Under the pieces are notes generated by a model. It did no database searches. It was not told where the DNA came from and saw nothing but the letters and a program-made list of their open reading frames with translations. DNA of 64,000 bases, from the NCBI RefSeq assembly GCF_001742285.1, contig NZ_MIEK01000078.1, forward strand, positions 79,024-143,023. Reading direction: 5' to 3'. Both the position numbers and the translations under genes were made by a program. Below are positions 8,705-18,368 of this stretch, piece after piece. Position 1 is the stretch's first letter; each line of letters opens with the position of its first letter. This DNA is from Enterococcus rivorum. Its GTDB lineage: Bacteria > Bacillota > Bacilli > Lactobacillales > Enterococcaceae.

Positions 8705-9991
8705 TTGAAGACTTTTTTAGAAACTAGATTTCATTTGACGGAAGAAGAGACAACCGTTCGCAAGGAAATCTTAGCGGGAGTTACGACGTTTATCGCGATT
8801 TCATATATTATAGCGGTCAATGGAACGATTTTAAGTTTAGCTGGGATGTCTTATGAGTGGGTCACGATTTCTACAGGTTTGACGGCATTTATTGGTTGTA
8901 TGCTAATGGCTTTTCGAGCCAATTCCCCACTTGTTTTAGTTCCAGGAATGGGCGATAATGCGTTTTTCGTCTTTGTTTTAGTAACTTCTTTCGGGCTAAC
9001 TTGGCAACAAGCAATAGCAGCAACCTTGATTGCTGGAATTTTATTCTTAATCATTTCTTCTGAGAAGATTGCAGATTACTTGGAACGCTCAATTCCCAAA
9101 ACCTTAATTGCCGCAATGACGGCTGGAATTGGTTTGTTTATTGCTTTTTTAGGTTTTAAAAATGGAGGAATCATTGTCAGTAACCCTAATACTTTTGTTA
9201 GCTTGGGGAATTTAAGAGAAGCAGTGCCTCTTGTGACATTGGTTACTCTAGTGCTGATGTTGATTCTGTATTTGAAAAATATTAAAGGAAATTTTTTAAT
9301 AGGCATTATCGGAGGAACTATTTTAGCTGGTTTTCTTGGACTAGTGAACTTTTCAGGTATTTCAGAGGGTGGTTTTTCACTAAGTGGTTACCATAATCAG
9401 TTATTTGCCTTTGATTTTTCCAAAATGGCTACGTTTAATTTTTGGATTGCTGTTTTTGCTTTAACCATGTTGATTGTGTTTCAAAATATGGGGGCGCAAC
9501 TGGGCATGTTGCCTGATAAACGCAAGTTTAAAATGTCTTTTCGAGCAAATGCAATCTCAGTGGTTGTTGCCGCGTGTTTAGGTACTTGTTCCACCACTTC
9601 AGCAGCTGAAAATGCTGCTGGGATAGCAGTTGGTGGGAAAACTGGTTTGACCTCGTTAGTTGCAGGTGCTTTGTTTTTACCGGCTATCTTATTTGTTTCA
9701 GTTTTTAAAATTATTCCACAAAGTGCCATCTCACCAGTATTGATTATTGTTGGTTGTTTGATGATGACCTCCGTTCAAAATATTATGTGGCAGGATTTTA
9801 CAGAAGCTTTTCCAGCCTATTTAATGATTGTTATGATGCCTTTGACTTTTAATGTCGCAAACGGTATTGCTTTAGGTTTTATTGCATATCCTTTATTAAA
9901 ATTTGTCATGGGAAAACGCAAAGAAGTGACGCCTTTAATGTATGGTTTAGCGATGTTATTTTTGACTTATTTTATTTTAGGACCGATGTAA
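8705..9991 (+). CDS. NCS2-family purine (guanine/hypoxanthine) permease
   Basis: A 428-residue transporter with about 12-14 hydrophobic segments, of the AzgA/PbuG branch of the NCS2 nucleobase:cation symporters. Seen motifs are TTFIAISYIIAVNG near the N-terminus, PGMGDNAFF at about residue 79, and TCSTTSAAENAAGIAVGGKTGL at about 298-320, which is the family's substrate-site signature (AESAAGV.GRTGL). It starts at TTG 8705 with AAGGAGCGG upstream, 14 bases after nupC, so it is the last gene of the nucleoside operon. Together with deoD the operon covers uptake of nucleosides and of their bases. Confidence 0.88.
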   Translation: MKTFLETRFHLTEEETTVRKEILAGVTTFIAISYIIAVNGTILSLAGMSYEWVTISTGLTAFIGCMLMAFRANSPLVLVPGMGDNAFFVFVLVTSFGLTWQQAIAATLIAGILFLIISSEKIADYLERSIPKTLIAAMTAGIGLFIAFLGFKNGGIIVSNPNTFVSLGNLREAVPLVTLVTLVLMLILYLKNIKGNFLIGIIGGTILAGFLGLVNFSGISEGGFSLSGYHNQLFAFDFSKMATFNFWIAVFALTMLIVFQNMGAQLGMLPDKRKFKMSFRANAISVVVAACLGTCSTTSAAENAAGIAVGGKTGLTSLVAGALFLPAILFVSVFKIIPQSAISPVLIIVGCLMMTSVQNIMWQDFTEAFPAYLMIVMMPLTFNVANGIALGFIAYPLLKFVMGKRKEVTPLMYGLAMLFLTYFILGPM

Positions 9992-10237
9992 AAACTAAAT
10001 CATAGAAGCGCATGTCAGGTAAAATAGAATAGATTTGGTTCATTAAAGCTGTTAGAAATATCGTGGATGCAATATAATTAATACAAACTATAAATATTTC
10101 TAAACAATCTAATAAAAATTAATGATGAAAAATTTTTAATCTAACAAAATTGATAGATGTTTGAAAGATGATTCCGAAGACTTCCTGTTTTTTGTAGTTT
10201 ACAATGACTATAAGAAACGTTGAGGGAAGTGTCGGAG
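9992..10237 (+). other. A+T-rich intergenic region, nothing definite
   Basis: About 245 bases with no open frame of note. No terminator with a U-tract is obvious after the permease gene. A promoter for the next gene presumably lies near 10195-10220 (TTGTAG and TATAAG are present but only 11 bases apart), so I do not call it. Confidence 0.3.
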
Positions 10238-11032
10238 ATGAATTCATTAACAAAAAATAGATTTAAAGGATTAACAACATTTGACTTAAAAGTAATTGGT
10301 ATTGTCTTGATGTTTATCGATCATATTCACCAGATGTTTGTTCCAATGGGCGCACCTAGCTGGATCGATTGGTTTGGAAGACCTGTTGCTACGTTATTCT
10401 TTTTTGTCAGTGTCGTTGGGTTTAGTCATACAAGAAGTAAAGAAAAATACATGTTCCGATTATATATTGGGATGATACTAATGTCCTATGGGAGCTTTGC
10501 ATTACAAAGAATTGTTGGCTACGAAGAAGTTCAATTAATGAATAATATTTTTCGTGATTTATTAGTGGGTACGATGATGATGTACGGAATTGATAAAATC
10601 AGTGAAGGATATAAAAGTAAAAAAATTGGTAAAGGATTGTTAGGCTTGGGATTCATTTTGCTCCCTATTGTCTCTTCTGCATTGTTAATAATGCTTATGT
10701 CAAATCTTACTACCGCAATTATTGCAGCAAATATCGCTAACTTTGTTCCAGCATTAATGTTTACTGAAAATGGTTTGATGGTGTTGCTAATTCCGCTAAT
10801 GTATCTAGCAAGAAATCAACGTTGGTTACAATGTTTAATGATTGTTTTAGCAGCGGTATTTTTCTTTTCACAAGGATCAACCCAGTGGATAATGATTTTT
10901 GCTGTGATTCCAATGTTATTATTTAATGGCGAAAAAGGTAAAGGGATGAGAAACTTTTTCTATATCTTTTATCCAGCCCATATTTGGATTTTATATTTAA
11001 TTTCAGCCTATATCTTCACGCATTTTTATTGA
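10238..11032 (+). CDS. TraX-family membrane protein
   Basis: A 264-residue polytopic membrane protein of the TraX family. The N-terminus (LTTFDLKVIGIVLMFIDHIHQMF, then RPVATLFFFVSVVGFSHTRS) is the family hallmark. TraX was named for acetylation of F-pilin, but most Firmicute members sit outside conjugation loci, as here, and their acceptor is unknown. I place the start at ATG 10238, with GAGGGAAG nine bases upstream; an in-frame TTG at 10220 would add six residues. It is monocistronic, ending at a terminator. Confidence 0.85.
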   Translation: MNSLTKNRFKGLTTFDLKVIGIVLMFIDHIHQMFVPMGAPSWIDWFGRPVATLFFFVSVVGFSHTRSKEKYMFRLYIGMILMSYGSFALQRIVGYEEVQLMNNIFRDLLVGTMMMYGIDKISEGYKSKKIGKGLLGLGFILLPIVSSALLIMLMSNLTTAIIAANIANFVPALMFTENGLMVLLIPLMYLARNQRWLQCLMIVLAAVFFFSQGSTQWIMIFAVIPMLLFNGEKGKGMRNFFYIFYPAHIWILYLISAYIFTHFY

Positions 11033-11063
11033 TAGCTTGTAACAATAACTAAAATCTATGAAT

Positions 11064-11108
11064 CGACCAGATGACTTTTATGCAAAGTTGTCTGGTCGTT
11101 TTTTTTAT
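11064..11108 (+). terminator. Intrinsic terminator after the TraX-family gene
   Basis: CGACCAGATGACTTT pairs with AAAGTTGTCTGGTCG across a five-base loop (two mismatched positions), then a run of eight T. Confidence 0.88.
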
Positions 11109-11199
11109 AAAAATGAAACCGATTACGATTGGATGTTATATAATAAAGAGACTTGTAATATTGAGGTTTATGAATAGTTGGTAAAAGGAGAAGTTTTTG

Positions 11200-12516
11200 G
11201 TGAAAGAAATTGAAGATTATGTAAGCACCTTAAAGAATTATCTCTCCTATTATGAGGAAAAAGGCTATCTATGGGGGAATTTAATTGTAATAGATGAAGG
11301 GAAAATAGTGGTTGAAAAAAGGCATGGGTTGTCGTCTGTAGAATTTACGATTAAAAATAATTCAAAGACACGGTTTCAAATAGGTTCCTTGACTAAAGCC
11401 TTTACGGCTATGCTTATGTTCATTTTGTATCAAGAAAAGAAGGTAGACATCCATGAAAGCATCAATCAATATATAAAAGATTTTCCAAATAGTAAGAGAA
11501 TAACAATCTATCACTGTCTAACTTGTAGTTCTGGCATACCAAACTTCACCTCGTTTGATAATTTTTGGGAAGAAACGATGCGTATGAATTGGACGTTAAC
11601 AGAGATGATCGACTCATTTAAAAATAAAGAAAGAGCTTTTGAACCAGGGGCACAATTTTCTTACTCTTCTTCAGACTACTTAGTCCTCACTAAAATAATA
11701 GAAGCGGTAACGCAAATTAGTTATGGAGAAGCCTTAAAAAAGTATATTTTAGAACCGCTAGGAATGAATGACACGGGCTGTCTAAACGAAAGGGATATTG
11801 TTGAGAACTTAGCAGATAGTTACAGTTATTGGGGAACAGAGATTCAAGCAGCTAAAACAGATAGGTCATTTCCATTAGGGGCATATGGTATTTTTTCGAC
11901 GACAAGAGATTTAGCGATTTGGCTTCAAGCAATAAAAGAAAATAAATTGATTAGTGAGAACTTTAAGAAACAAATGCTCCAACCTTTTCAGGAAACCTAT
12001 GCTTGTGGTTGGGATATTTCTGAAATTTTAGGGTTTACCTGTTATCAACATTTTGGAGATATTGATGGCTTTGTTAGTTCCGTCAAGCATTTAGAAAAAG
12101 ATAATTTTACAGTCATATTTTTAAGTAACTTAGAGGTGATTCCTGTGACAGAGATTACCGCACAGATTGCTAAGATTAGATTAGGTAAAGAGTTTACTCA
12201 TCCGATAGAATTGGACGTTCAATTAGATAGAAAGAGTATGGAAGGAATAACTGGAGAATATGTGAATAACACTAAAAAGATTTTCTTTGAAATAAAAATG
12301 GAACGAGAGAGGTTGTACTTGTATATTGCTAAGAAATACGAGATTATGTATAAATTTCAATTGCATCTGGAAAAAACACAAGAAGGAGAAATTTACCTGC
12401 AAACAGATAGAGTCGATGAAAGAATTACTTTTTGGAGTAAGCAAGATTTGTTAAGGGGGAATTGTATCTATAAAGATTATTCAGGGGAGAAATTTGAATG
12501 CCAGAAGTTGAAGTAA
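11200..12516 (+). CDS. Serine hydrolase of the class C beta-lactamase/DD-peptidase superfamily
   Basis: A 438-residue protein with the beta-lactamase fold (Pfam Beta-lactamase). The catalytic SxxK motif is SLTK in FQIGSLTKAFTAM; the second motif is YSS (usually YSN or YAN) in FSYSSSDYLVL; the third is HFG in place of KTG. After residue 330 there is a C-terminal beta-rich accessory domain. No signal peptide or membrane anchor is present, so it appears cytoplasmic, pointing to an esterase or peptidase role and not to antibiotic resistance. The start is GTG 11200, nine bases from AAGGAG; the preceding in-frame TTG at 11197 is also possible. Confidence 0.8.
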   Translation: MKEIEDYVSTLKNYLSYYEEKGYLWGNLIVIDEGKIVVEKRHGLSSVEFTIKNNSKTRFQIGSLTKAFTAMLMFILYQEKKVDIHESINQYIKDFPNSKRITIYHCLTCSSGIPNFTSFDNFWEETMRMNWTLTEMIDSFKNKERAFEPGAQFSYSSSDYLVLTKIIEAVTQISYGEALKKYILEPLGMNDTGCLNERDIVENLADSYSYWGTEIQAAKTDRSFPLGAYGIFSTTRDLAIWLQAIKENKLISENFKKQMLQPFQETYACGWDISEILGFTCYQHFGDIDGFVSSVKHLEKDNFTVIFLSNLEVIPVTEITAQIAKIRLGKEFTHPIELDVQLDRKSMEGITGEYVNNTKKIFFEIKMERERLYLYIAKKYEIMYKFQLHLEKTQEGEIYLQTDRVDERITFWSKQDLLRGNCIYKDYSGEKFECQKLK

Positions 12517-12550
12517 ATCATTGCTGGTTGCAAGAATACGTTGTAATTAA

Positions 12551-12577
12551 TTGGTAAAAGACGCTAATTTTTACCAA
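12551..12577. promoter_or_regulatory. Inverted repeat, probable operator of the alkylsulfatase gene
   Basis: TTGGTAAAA and TTTTACCAA form a perfect 9-bp dyad with a 9-base spacer. There is no following T run, so it is not a good terminator, and its 3' end is nine bases before the -35 of the promoter below. Confidence 0.5.
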
Positions 12578-12585
12578 GGCTATCA

Positions 12586-12615
12586 TTGGGAAAAGTTATC
12601 TAATGCTTGTATAAT
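12586..12615 (+). promoter_or_regulatory. Promoter of the alkylsulfatase gene
   Basis: TTGGGA at 12586-12591 and a perfect TATAAT at 12610-12615, with an 18-base spacer. The predicted leader is about 110 bases. Confidence 0.6.
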
Positions 12616-12732
12616 CCGAAGTGTAAGAGACTAAAAAATAGGTAATTGAAAGTTTTTTATGGGATAGAATTTTTTGTCATCGCCTATTTTTTACTCAATT
12701 ACTTTTTGAATAATATTCTAGGAGGAATTTTT

Positions 12733-14640
12733 ATGTCAAAAGCTATTCAGCCAAAAGATGCGACAATCTTTACCAAAGCATTACTTGAACAAGCAAAAAA
12801 AGAGCTTCCTTTTGAAAATGTAGCCGATTTCGAGAATGCGATTAAAGGCTTTATGGGAACCAAAGATCCATTAGTCATTGCTGATGAGGAAAAGCATATT
12901 AATTGGAATTTAAAAGAGTACGATTTTATCTCGACTAATGACGAGGCACCAGAATCAGTTCATCCTAGCTTATGGAGAAAAGCGCAACTGAATATGAATA
13001 ACGGATTATACAAAGTAACCGATCGTGTTTATCAAGTGAGAGGGTTCGATTTGTCGAATATGACGATTATCGAAGGCGAGACAGGATTAATTATTATAGA
13101 TACGCTGATTTCAACAGAAACGGCTGCCGCTGCACTAGACTTATATTTTGACTATCGTCCTAAAAAACCAATTGTTTGTATTATGTATACTCATTCCCAT
13201 GTCGATCATTACGGAGGAGCAGCAGGTTTAGTAGATAAAGCAGATATCCTAAGTGGAAAAATTGAAGTCGTGGCACCAGAAGATTTTACATTTGAAGCCG
13301 TAGTTGAAAATGTTTTTGCTGGAAATGCTATGATTCGACGCTCTGAATATATGTATGGGGCTGGACTTAGTCGTGGAGTAAAAGGACAAGTAGATGCTGG
13401 ACTTGGAAAAAATACGTCTAAAGGAACAATTTCTTTAATAGAACCAACAGATATCATTACAAAAGATCATGAAACTCGAATAATTGATGGGGTTAAGATG
13501 GAATTTTTAATGGTTCCACATACAGAAGCACCTACCGAATTTGTCATCTATTTCCCTGATTTTAAAATGCTGAATATTGCAGAGATAGCAGTTCATACGA
13601 TGCACAATATATTGACGTTAAGAGGAGCACAAATCCGAGATTCTTATAAATGGTGGAAAGACCTTGATAAAGTAATCGCAGCATTTGAAGATCGTTATGA
13701 AATTTGTATTGGACAACATCACTGGCCTACATGGGGCAACGCTGAGATAAGCGACTTTTTGAAACATCAACGTGATCTATATAAATACATTCATGACCAA
13801 ACACTTCATTTTATTAACAAAGGATACACCGCAACAGAAATTGCTGAATCAGTAAAACTCCCACAAGGGTTAGAAGAAAAATGGTATTTACGTGGACATT
13901 ATGGAACACTCAATCACAATATAAAAGCTGTTTACCAATTTTATATTGGTTGGTATTCTGGACATCCCTCAGATTTGTATCCATTGCCACCAGAAGACGT
14001 AGCTAAAAAGTACGTTGAAGCGATGGGAGGAATCGAACGTGTTATGACTATTGCAACCACAGCTTTTAATGACGGAGACTATCGTTGGGGAGCCGAACTT
14101 TTGAAACATGCGGTATTTTTTGACGAAACAAATCAAGAAGCGAAAGAGTTGTTAGCTGATACTTTTGAACAGTTAGGGTATCAATCAGAATCTGGTCCCT
14201 GGAGAAATGTTTTCTTAACCGGAGCTGCTGAATTGAGAGGAGCGAAACCGCAAACCATTACGAAAGGAGTCAACGAGGATGTTTTAGCAGGAATGCCATT
14301 TGATTTATTATTAGACTTTCTAGGAATTCGTCTAAATAGTGAACGAGCTTCTGGAAAGAAGCTGTCAATGACTTGGAAGCTAGAAGATGTATCAGAAGAA
14401 TATTCTATTGAAGTAGAAAATTCTGTGCTGGTTTATAGAAAAGGAAAAACGGATAAAAAGGTCGATTTAACCTTAACTACGACCAGAGAAATATGTAATC
14501 AGTTGTTTAGTGGATCAGGAAACTTTAAACAGTTTTTAGAATCAGGAAAAATTACTTGTATTGGAGACATGTCTATTTTAACTGAATTTATTTCTCTATT
14601 GGATAATTTTGACCCAGTATTCAATATAGTGACGCCTTAG
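12733..14640 (+). CDS. SdsA/YjcS-type alkylsulfatase (metallo-beta-lactamase fold)
   Basis: A 635-residue enzyme of the group III sulfatases, which hydrolyse primary alkyl sulfates such as dodecyl sulfate to alcohol and sulfate using two zinc ions. The N-terminal metallo-beta-lactamase domain shows THSHVDHYGG (HxHxDH) at about residues 155-164; further segments such as VPHTEAPTEF, ILTLRGAQIRD and QHHWPTWGN match the family. A dimerisation domain and a C-terminal SCP2-like lipid-binding domain (about residues 510-635) follow. Unlike Pseudomonas SdsA1 there is no signal peptide, so it would work in the cytoplasm. The start is the ATG behind AGGAGG; an upstream in-frame extension of 29 codons has no ribosome site. 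It has its own promoter and terminator. Confidence 0.88.
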   Translation: MSKAIQPKDATIFTKALLEQAKKELPFENVADFENAIKGFMGTKDPLVIADEEKHINWNLKEYDFISTNDEAPESVHPSLWRKAQLNMNNGLYKVTDRVYQVRGFDLSNMTIIEGETGLIIIDTLISTETAAAALDLYFDYRPKKPIVCIMYTHSHVDHYGGAAGLVDKADILSGKIEVVAPEDFTFEAVVENVFAGNAMIRRSEYMYGAGLSRGVKGQVDAGLGKNTSKGTISLIEPTDIITKDHETRIIDGVKMEFLMVPHTEAPTEFVIYFPDFKMLNIAEIAVHTMHNILTLRGAQIRDSYKWWKDLDKVIAAFEDRYEICIGQHHWPTWGNAEISDFLKHQRDLYKYIHDQTLHFINKGYTATEIAESVKLPQGLEEKWYLRGHYGTLNHNIKAVYQFYIGWYSGHPSDLYPLPPEDVAKKYVEAMGGIERVMTIATTAFNDGDYRWGAELLKHAVFFDETNQEAKELLADTFEQLGYQSESGPWRNVFLTGAAELRGAKPQTITKGVNEDVLAGMPFDLLLDFLGIRLNSERASGKKLSMTWKLEDVSEEYSIEVENSVLVYRKGKTDKKVDLTLTTTREICNQLFSGSGNFKQFLESGKITCIGDMSILTEFISLLDNFDPVFNIVTP

Positions 14641-14661
14641 AAATGATAAATAGAAAGAAAT

Positions 14662-14698
14662 AGACGAAGCCAAATAAATTGGTTTCGTCTATTTTTTA
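14662..14698 (+). terminator. Terminator between convergent genes
   Basis: AGACGAAGCCAA pairs with TTGGTTTCGTCT (one mismatched pair) and is followed by ATTTTTTATG. It lies between the end of the alkylsulfatase gene and the end of the minus-strand regulator gene. Confidence 0.82.
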
Positions 14699-14716
14699 TG
14701 GGAAGATTATGGACTT

Positions 14717-16189
14717 TTACAATAGCTGATTGCTAATAAAAAGAATTAAGTCGTTCCAAGAATTTAAATCATAAGGATTATCAAGATAGAAGACTTGTTG
14801 CTGCTCATTTAACTCTTCAAAAACATCTGAAATGATTATGTCAGCCTTTTTAATAGTAGAAGTAAAACTGATTATGTTTGGATTAAAGGTCAGATACAAA
14901 TTATTTTTTATAAATTCATCTAAGTAAATGCTTTTTGAATATTGAATGAAGATAATCAATTTCTTTTTTTGATTTCTTTTAAGCATGATGTAGAGAATCT
15001 CAGCAAGATGAGGTAAAAGATTTTCTTTAGCTTGCTCTCCTATTATATAGCGGCGCAGTTCTTCATTTACAAAACTAGTTATTTGATTTAATTCTAATTG
15101 ATTCAGCATTGTCTTTGCACTGTTAGAAGGGTCAAGGGAAGAAACATCAATATCAATATATTGATAATAGATCAATTGGACAGCTAACAAATAATAATTG
15201 GTTAAATAGTCATCTGTGGTCAACTCGACTTTAAATATTTTAGAAAAATTGTTTAAAAAGGTTTTGATGAACTCAGTTAAAGGTAACCCAGAAGCTAACA
15301 GTTCTTTGGAAATAGCTTTTTTTGTATGGGGCGAATCAATATTTGTAATAAAATATCGAGCAGTAAATCCAAAAAGAGCTTCCTCCTGTTTAATAGCAGA
15401 ATCAGAGAATAAGGATTTGTCAATAGATTTTATTATGACAGGTGGAAAAACTGTTTGAGAAACAGATTCAAAAATATTTAAGTAGTCAAAAAAATTATCA
15501 GGCAATTGAATGTGTTTCTTTTTCACGATGATTCGAAAATAAGTGATGGCTTGATAATGAGTAAACTGAGTCAGTTGATTTGATGTTGAGATATTATGAC
15601 TAATAGGCGACTTGATAGTTTGAGCATGGACAGGAGAATAGATAATGGGCATATCAATACCCTTAAATAGCATCCATTGACTAAAAAATAGAAATACTCT
15701 CAAATTGATTTCCTCACCGACCAAATTTGAACGAGAGTTTGAAGTATCAAATTTGATTTTCAAATGGAACTTTTCAAGAAATGAATTAAAAACATTAATA
15801 GATTTGTACGTATAGGAAGTACTTAAATGTAAGTCTTGAGACAGGCTTTCAATAGAAGGGTAAACTTTGTTAAGCACAGCTTCAATGATAGTAGTCCTTT
15901 GTGAAGACTTAATGTAATAAAGATGCATTGAGTCAACAATGTAAATTGAATCTAATGTAGGATAATCGACAAGCATCTTTTGGCCAATTTGAAATAGTTG
16001 AACCTCATTAGATGGAAAGACATTAGACAAATCTGATCTTAAAGCTGAAATATGCCGGTAGATGGTGGTGTTTGAAATGTTGAAATCTTCCAAAAGTTTA
16101 AAAATAGATACCCCATGTTTATTTCCAATTATTTTTTTTAAAATCGCAAATCTTAATTTCTCATTTTTTTTCATTAGTAGATCATCCAC
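14717..16189 (-). CDS. Mga-type (PRD/HTH_Mga) transcriptional regulator
   Basis: A 490-residue protein with two N-terminal helix-turn-helix regions (about residues 12-60, NISNTTIYRHISALRSDL, and 95-140, LSTSYTYKSINVFNSFL) followed by a long helical region and a C-terminal EIIB-like part (KKADIIISDVFEEL), the layout of Mga/AtxA regulators. Such proteins commonly control surface genes and respond to carbohydrate status through PTS-regulatory domains. The start is GTG 16189 with AAGGA six bases upstream. It is transcribed divergently from a second Mga-type gene 580 bases away that heads WxL locus 1, so it could act there. Confidence 0.78.
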   Translation of the reverse strand: MDDLLMKKNEKLRFAILKKIIGNKHGVSIFKLLEDFNISNTTIYRHISALRSDLSNVFPSNEVQLFQIGQKMLVDYPTLDSIYIVDSMHLYYIKSSQRTTIIEAVLNKVYPSIESLSQDLHLSTSYTYKSINVFNSFLEKFHLKIKFDTSNSRSNLVGEEINLRVFLFFSQWMLFKGIDMPIIYSPVHAQTIKSPISHNISTSNQLTQFTHYQAITYFRIIVKKKHIQLPDNFFDYLNIFESVSQTVFPPVIIKSIDKSLFSDSAIKQEEALFGFTARYFITNIDSPHTKKAISKELLASGLPLTEFIKTFLNNFSKIFKVELTTDDYLTNYYLLAVQLIYYQYIDIDVSSLDPSNSAKTMLNQLELNQITSFVNEELRRYIIGEQAKENLLPHLAEILYIMLKRNQKKKLIIFIQYSKSIYLDEFIKNNLYLTFNPNIISFTSTIKKADIIISDVFEELNEQQQVFYLDNPYDLNSWNDLILFISNQLL

Positions 16190-16768
16190 TAGAATTCCTT
16201 CTTTCGATTATATGTTACATCCAAATCTAAATTACCGAATCAGTTGGTTAAAAATTTATGTTTATATCATAGCAGACAAACTAAGAAGAGTAAAAAAAAA
16301 TGGGAATAAATTCCTTTTTTTTATTCATGTTTAATCTCTTGAAAATACATTTTTTATATCGATTATATTTATTAGGAAAATGAAGGGAGAATACTTTTGC
16401 TTATTTATAGTAGAAAAAAATTTGAGTACTTTACATTTCTATAGAGAGACCTTTCTATTTCAACTAAATTGATTAGATTGTGAGGGATTCTAAGAAAAAA
16501 ATATTTATCAGTTGAATTGGACATTTCAAAAAAAGCTCTTCGAAGGGGAAAGTTTGGAAATCACGAGTGGCTAATCTACGTTATCATGACTATAAGCTTT
16601 AAGTCAAATGATTTATGAAAGAACATATATATTGGGTAAAAAAATAGAAATTATCTTTTTTCGGGATAATAAAAAACTAAAAAAGATAATCTTGATATAT
16701 ATATAGAATGTATAATCGTATCTAGTTGAAATTTTATGGAATAAAAAATAGAAAGGAGAAAATCTTAA
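16190..16768. promoter_or_regulatory. 579-base divergent control region of WxL locus 1
   Basis: Very A+T-rich and without a credible gene. It holds the promoters of two divergent Mga-type regulator genes. A perfect 12-bp inverted repeat, ATTATCTTTTTT (16650-16661) and AAAAAAGATAAT (16679-16690), lies upstream of a TATAAT at 16711-16716; the best -35-like TTGATA (16692-16697) is only 13 bases from it, so the promoter may need an activator. Confidence 0.45.
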
Positions 16769-18271
16769 ATGCGATTATTTTTAGATAGTATGTTTGATCG
16801 GAAAATGTATATTCTTAACTTTATAGAGAGTAGTAAAAATCCCGTAACTATAAAAGAAATTACTGAGAAAACAGGATTATCTAAGAAAACAGTGTCAAAA
16901 GTTGTAAAAGAATTTGCACACGAACATGATAAGCACAAAGGGAATTTTGAAACAGTCTGTATAAATGGAAAAATAAAAAATGTTCAGGCTCAAAACCTTG
17001 ATTTAGAAGGAATTAGTAGTAACTATTTAAAACAATCCATATTATACGAAATGATTAAGGAATTATTTTTATATGATAATATTGATGCCATCAAATTTTG
17101 TGATTTAAAATTTATAAGCACCTCAACTTTTTCTAGATATAGAAAAAAGCTTCAAGGAATTCTTCGTAGTTGCGGATTAAGCTTATCAAGAACTAATCAG
17201 ATTATTGGAGATGAGCTGCAAATAAGAAACTTTTTTCTACTTTTTTTTTCAAGTAGTGGCAGTCAATGGGAGTTTGATATACAAGAGTTTGAATTCTTGA
17301 ATAAGTATTTATCAAGAAAATTATCAAATTGGAATTCATATACTTTTCAAGAAAGGAAAAAAATTATTTTAATTATCCACATTAGCAATGTTCGTTTCAG
17401 ACAAAGAAATCTCTTTTATCCTATGAGATTACAGAAAATAGCTGAATTACATACTGATTCTATATATACAAAAGTATTATATGATTATTTCTCAATATAT
17501 AAAAATAAGAACAAACAGCAATTATGGAATGAATTAAGCATTGCACTTTTCTTTCTGTATAAAGAAAGATTAATCAAGGAAGAACTTGATATGGAAGCTT
17601 ATAACAACTATTTTTCAAGTGAAAAGTTTTCATTTGTATATATGAGTGAAAAATTCACGAAAAAAATCATCGATTTTTTTTTTGATGGTGCTCAAGACAT
17701 AAATCTATACTGGAGAATCAGGCAAGAAATGGATTTGTTCCATTTACAGTTAGAATTATGTTTTATAGATTCCCATCTATTCTATTATATTTATGATGAA
17801 AAAAACTTATTTCATTTAGATCCATTTGAAGAAGAAATTAGAAGGAAAGTAGCTATTATTTTTAAAGAACTAAAAAGTAATGATTTATATAGGAAACTGT
17901 TTTTTTCTATAAAAGAGAGTGCAATATTGGAATATTTATATTTAATGATTTACACATTAGTTGCTGAATTTTCCATAACCAAAGTGGAACCAATAAAAAT
18001 AGTACTAAAAAATTCCAAGGTTTTTGTAAAAGATATTTTGGAGAATAAAATAACCTCTTTTTTCGGAGAAAGCATAAAAATAGTGAATATTAATGAACCA
18101 GTTGATATTGTTGTCACAGATATTAGCATTCCTTCCTTAAGTGAAGAAATTCAAAGTGTATATGTAACTACATTTTCTGATCTGTCAGATTTGTCAACAC
18201 TATTTGGGGAAATTTCAAGTTTGATTATCAAAAAATTTGATGATAGAAAAATGATTACTATAGATTCATGA
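16769..18271 (+). CDS. Mga-type regulator heading WxL locus 1
   Basis: A 500-residue regulator with an N-terminal winged helix (about residues 20-50: VTIKEITEKTGLSKKTVSKVV) and a second HTH around residue 113 (ISTSTFSRYRKKLQGILRSC), a long helical middle, and a C-terminal segment (SITKVEPIKIVLKNSKVFVKDIL...VDIVVTDI) like the EIIB-like end of Mga family members. AAGGAGA precedes the ATG. It is more A+T-rich than its neighbours. Being the first gene, followed at 97 bases by another regulator and then surface genes, it is the likely activator of the locus. Homology to the divergent minus-strand regulator is in architecture more than sequence. Confidence 0.75.
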   Translation: MRLFLDSMFDRKMYILNFIESSKNPVTIKEITEKTGLSKKTVSKVVKEFAHEHDKHKGNFETVCINGKIKNVQAQNLDLEGISSNYLKQSILYEMIKELFLYDNIDAIKFCDLKFISTSTFSRYRKKLQGILRSCGLSLSRTNQIIGDELQIRNFFLLFFSSSGSQWEFDIQEFEFLNKYLSRKLSNWNSYTFQERKKIILIIHISNVRFRQRNLFYPMRLQKIAELHTDSIYTKVLYDYFSIYKNKNKQQLWNELSIALFFLYKERLIKEELDMEAYNNYFSSEKFSFVYMSEKFTKKIIDFFFDGAQDINLYWRIRQEMDLFHLQLELCFIDSHLFYYIYDEKNLFHLDPFEEEIRRKVAIIFKELKSNDLYRKLFFSIKESAILEYLYLMIYTLVAEFSITKVEPIKIVLKNSKVFVKDILENKITSFFGESIKIVNINEPVDIVVTDISIPSLSEEIQSVYVTTFSDLSDLSTLFGEISSLIIKKFDDRKMITIDS

Positions 18272-18368
18272 TTTTCTATCTAATTGCACAATTGAATTTC
18301 TTTTTCAATCTTATAAAACTGGACTGTGAATAATGGACAACGACTTATAACTTTTAGGAGATGGAAAT

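Noticed and set aside
10238..11032. TraX-family gene as evidence for a conjugative element
   Set aside because: TraX homologues are common in Firmicute chromosomes without transfer genes, and none are present here.
11200..12516. Class C beta-lactamase as an antibiotic-resistance gene
   Set aside because: No signal peptide, and the second and third motifs (YSS, HFG) are not those of AmpC; fits a general serine hydrolase.
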